From contig OX424555.1 of the NCBI GenBank assembly GCA_949152475.1, positions 59,315,977 through 59,379,976 of the forward strand: a stretch of 64,000 nt of DNA, given 5' to 3'. Both the position numbers and the translations under genes were made by a program. This DNA is from Terebella lapidaria. Lineage: Eukaryota > Annelida > Polychaeta > Terebellida > Terebellidae. This document shows positions 60,606-64,000 of this stretch, one piece after another (the stretch's first letter is position 1; the number at the start of each line of letters is the position of its first letter). A model generated the notes under the pieces. That model had not been told where the DNA came from and did no database searches. It saw only the letters and a list, made by a program, of their open reading frames with translations.

Positions 60606-60918
60606 ATAATTGAGCGTTAAGAGTTGAATACAATTTCCCAGTGACGCCATCAGCAGTACCGGGTATACTTGTACACATATTCAGTGTGATTTGTTTTCAA
60701 AATGCAACCAAAAGAAATGATCACAGACCTCAAACTGAATATTTCACGTTGTTTTAATAAGTTAACTCATAACTTATTAACATTTATTTGATCTTTCTGA
60801 AAAGATAGGTTTACGAGAGACCTATTCAAAGTATTTTCACGTGGGATTAGGGGATATGAGTGACGGAAAGGTCAACTACAGTGGTATCCAGCACAAAATA
60901 TTCATGATTTTCATTTCT
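60606..60918. other. Intergenic 3' flank of ALG12
   Basis: No repeat or gene was recognised. It probably contains the ALG12 cleavage site, expected 10-30 bp beyond the polyadenylation signal (about 60890-60910). Confidence 0.5.
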
Positions 60919-60924
60919 TTTATT
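60919..60924 (-). terminator. ALG12 polyadenylation signal
   Basis: AATAAA on the minus strand (TTTATT on plus) lies 22 bases after the ALG12 stop codon at 60947-60949. This close spacing would give a very short 3' UTR. Confidence 0.7.
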
Positions 60925-60946
60925 TCACATTCTCGATTAAACACTT

Positions 60947-63888
60947 TTAATCGGACTTCTTCTCAAGCAGATATATCTTTGGTTCTGTCCTCAAAATTAC
61001 TGGTGGGAACTTCCCACTTTGGAATTCCAATTTGGAAAATCCCTCAATGACTGCTAGGATGTTATGTGTCACTTCATAGGGCTTCAATTCGGCTGACTCC
61101 GTTGATGAAGCGCCAACAAACAAGTGCGTGAAGGACATCATCTCTATACTGCCAGGCTCCAGTGCTTCAGTTTTGTCATACCTAAAAGATAAAAGGTTGA
61201 ACACAGCTTAGGCTTGCGATACATGAGTTTTGTGCCAAAATTCTGAGAAAGCCCTGCACCAGATCATTGGAGAATTGAACTACTCGAAAATACATTACCC
61301 GATAGTATGTAAACTTGCCTCCAATGTGGATTCACTTGTGTAAAACGAGATACCCCAGTTTGTGCTGTTGCAACATCTATGTGCACCCGAACATCTGAGG
61401 GGGGGGGCGGGGGGAGGGGTTGATCAGGAATAAATTGTAAGTGTACATACAACTGGTTTCCAACATAGAAGGTTACATGGATCAACATCATTAAATGATG
61501 TGCATTTACATCATATAAAACATGAAAGTTCTGACACAAACACTGTTATTGACCTGGCCTCTTCACAATTTGATGTAGCATGGACATAGCATGACCTCCT
61601 GGGTAGTTCAGCCGTGATAGGTACACAAAACCACAGGTGGAGAGGGTGTTCAAAAAGAGATGAGCTAATACTCCCAATGCTAGAGTCCTGCGGAAAATGG
61701 ACTTGGAACGGGAAATCCATCTGAAAAATGTTGAAGTACGTAGGTCATTCGTAGATACAAAACTACAAATCGTTTGGAAAATTTTGGTCTGATCACCTCA
61801 GGATTCAATAATTACACACATGCATCAGTTGGCTATTTTTTTGGTTAACAAATATTCCGTAAAATCTATTCAATGTTTGATACTCACAATCGGTTACAAG
61901 CTGCAGCTGCTGCAGTGTTTAGAAGTGGGATTGTGTAGATGATGAATCGTAGCTCTTTGTGCGGGAGCAAGGAATAGAGGAAGACGAATATCACAGCAGG
62001 TAGAACAAGCTTCAGCGTCTGTGGCCTGATGTAGATACCGACTGGTAGCAGTACGGTAGTAGCACTCAGGGCCCTCGGCAGTGCTGAATAAAAGTACCAC
62101 AGGAACGGCGAGGTCTGGATAGCAGCGTCAAGGAACTGTTGTGTATTGTCAGTGTGAATATCAGGCCTACATGTCTTACATCTAGGCTCGAGGGTGTGTA
62201 CATGTAAGAGTCACATGCAGTGAACGGACAAGAGCTAATGGTCAGCAAGGGATACTCCATAGTCCGAGCTTTTGTTGAGGATGGTGTTGAACCACAGAAC
62301 TTCACCTTCTGGCCACAACCATCGCTGCCAGAACACCGAGTCCACAGTCACACTCAGTGCTGAGGGTAAAGTGGAAACATGGTAATTCAATTGATGAGAT
62401 TTGATTAATATTCTGTCGAACAATTCCTTGCCGAACCTTCAGTTAAAGTACAAGTATGCACAAAGGTATCTCAATTAGAGGTACTGATATTCTATAACCC
62501 ACCAAGCCAGAATGAGCCTGCTGGAATGACATGCAATAAGAAACGTCCAATAGAAAGTCTCCGTGAAACTAATTCAACCAGCAGCAAGAGTCCAAGCAGC
62601 AAGGCTAACTCCGCACGAAACACCACAATCGCCAGGCCAGCACTCCAGATGAATTTCCCATGACGATGCAGAATCCACGCCTCGATGGACAACAGTGCTG
62701 CAAATTTCGCACAGATTTGATTGTAAAAAAAGCATTCATTCAAAATCAGAACAGCGAATAGAAAACAAGTAGTTTTTTCTATCAATTTTTCATCAAAGTG
62801 AATAAATACATAGATGAATGCCTTTACAAGTTGTATGGTCATTGACTATAATTTATCCAGCATTTATACAATCTATGACTAATGATACGCTCACCTATTC
62901 CAAGTGCAAATATGTTGGGAAGAGGTCGACTGGCATAAAACATGAAGTGAAACTGTGTCATCGTGATGAGAGTGAGCCAGCGACCAGTGCCACGATCCAA
63001 CTTGTTACTGACAGCAGCCTTGTACTTCATGAAACAGTGACAGGTAACTAGTCCCAGGAATAATCTCACTGAAACACAATATGCATATCATTAACATGTT
63101 GAATGAAATAAAATATCTCTTACACATTGGAAAGAAAGCTTTAATCATAGACATAGAACTGATGGACTGCCAAATCACGCAGTGACCCTGAGCATGCATC
63201 CAGAGGGAGAGGGGTATTTCATTGTCAAAATACCGGATTTATCCAATATACCAGATGTATATTGTCGCATACCGAGTATCGTCAAGATTAAACATGACAA
63301 AACATTGACAATGGAATTGAAACACCCCTCTTCTTCTGATCTTTTGTGACCCCAAGCTCAATAGCTACAAACAGAGAAAGTGATATCAAAGTTGGCAGTC
63401 CATCTCTTACTCATGTCTATGGCTTTGACGACTCAATGTAATCCTCTTAAATAAATATCAGTTTTTATTTACATTTGTAAACAAGTATGATTGGAACCAT
63501 TTTTTTTTTATGCATACCTACATATTGTCCAACAAACTTATCAGCATTCAAGAAACTGATCAACATCATAAAAGGGTGTGCGAGGGCAGATATGAATACT
63601 GGTCCAAGAAATGTTCTCGGAACAACCCCCGGGAACTCCAGATGATCATACTGTTGAAAGAAATGCCATTTGGAAATTATATACAGCATGTACAGTAGAG
63701 ATAGACCTACAGAGATCCAAATTTAAATCTGTGATGAAAAGTATCCACTGTACCTGTGATATGTTTGTTGCATGATGCAGTAAGTCATGCATTGCCTGAA
63801 GGTTGAAACTCTCCTCGACCTTGGTGTATGGACAAATGAAGACATGTAACATCATCACCACACCAAATAATTTCTCCAGAGCACCCAT
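60947..63888 (-). CDS. ALG12: ALG12: dolichyl-P-Man:Man7GlcNAc2-PP-dolichol alpha-1,6-mannosyltransferase
   Basis: This ER membrane enzyme of family GT22 adds the eighth mannose, in alpha-1,6 linkage, to the lipid-linked N-glycan precursor, using dolichyl-phosphate mannose in the lumen. Nine coding exons: 63888-63754, 63650-63518, 63068-62895, 62697-62503, 62359-62256, 62114-61888, 61720-61554, 61394-61319, 61181-60947. Phases agree at every junction, giving 481 residues (human about 488). Diagnostic words are [19 protein letters not shown] and [17 protein letters not shown] near the N-terminus, [40 protein letters not shown], the GT22 signature [23 protein letters not shown] and [14 protein letters not shown]. 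Many hydrophobic segments fit a multi-pass protein. The Met at 63888 is chosen because an acceptor (ttattacag) ends 10 bases upstream, which implies a further 5' UTR exon outside the window. Eight introns are seen: seven GT-AG, while the one after 61319 starts with GC. ALG9 and PIGB are excluded by the N-terminal words. Confidence 0.96.
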
Positions 63889-63898
63889 GTTGTTCAAC
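63889..63898 (-). other. ALG12: ALG12 5' UTR end of first coding exon
   Basis: Ten bases (GTTGAACAAC) lie between the acceptor AG (63899-63900, complement) and the start codon. The sequence from 63901 to 64000 would then be intron. Confidence 0.65.
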
Positions 63899-64000
63899 CT
63901 GTAATAAAATATTACCAAATAGTTTTATTTCAACACTGTGGCCTATACCAATGGCCTTAAGTAAAAGATAAAAATATACTAATAAAAAGAAATTTACACC

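Overview
The window looks like an intron- and repeat-rich animal genome, most likely a marine invertebrate. It is AT-rich, with one multi-exon host gene (ALG12) at the right end, and almost everything else is transposable-element sequence. CpG-rich, hardly deaminated LTR elements and a Tx1/L1-like LINE fit an invertebrate. The species cannot be named from the sequence alone.

Layout, left to right. 1-3806: a decayed LINE on the minus strand, carrying a 69-bp MITE. 3807-6527: microsatellite, a satellite fragment and a 671-bp element with perfect 116-bp inverted arms. 6528-10439: a long-TIR element flanked by TA that encloses a decayed Helitron-type Rep/PIF1 helicase gene. 11013-11361: a second, larger copy of the MITE family. 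11866-23357: Ty3/Gypsy copy A (minus strand, broken, no 5' LTR). 23395-27621: tandem repeats and fragments of two other Ty3/Gypsy lineages (E plus, D minus). 28487-29983 and 55683-59655: the two halves of a palindromic host repeat with ~135-bp satellite monomers in both arms. 29984-55678: Ty3/Gypsy copy C (minus strand), whose 3' LTR is split by copy B (plus strand, 30178-43614). 59656-60605: more dispersed repeats. 60947-63888: a complete nine-coding-exon ALG12 gene on the minus strand.

The Gypsy family (copies A, B, C) is the most unusual content. Each copy has gag, then pol (protease, RT, RNase H, integrase), then a ~1.4-kb non-coding spacer, then a third long reading frame of about 930 codons that does not look like an envelope gene (zinc-finger-like Cys/His pattern, acidic N-terminus, C-terminal coiled coil, no signal peptide or membrane segment). 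The sense strand of the whole element, LTRs and spacer included, is strongly enriched in CGACCC/CGGCCC on one strand only. A 10-bp polypurine-tract sequence beside the 3' LTR recurs three times at exact 54-bp spacing between gag and protease. B and C are very young: each LTR pair shows about one difference by eye, and both have clean 4-bp target duplications. A is older and appears mosaic.

ALG12 is the only ordinary host gene I can support. It encodes the ER enzyme that adds the eighth mannose to the dolichol-linked N-glycan precursor.
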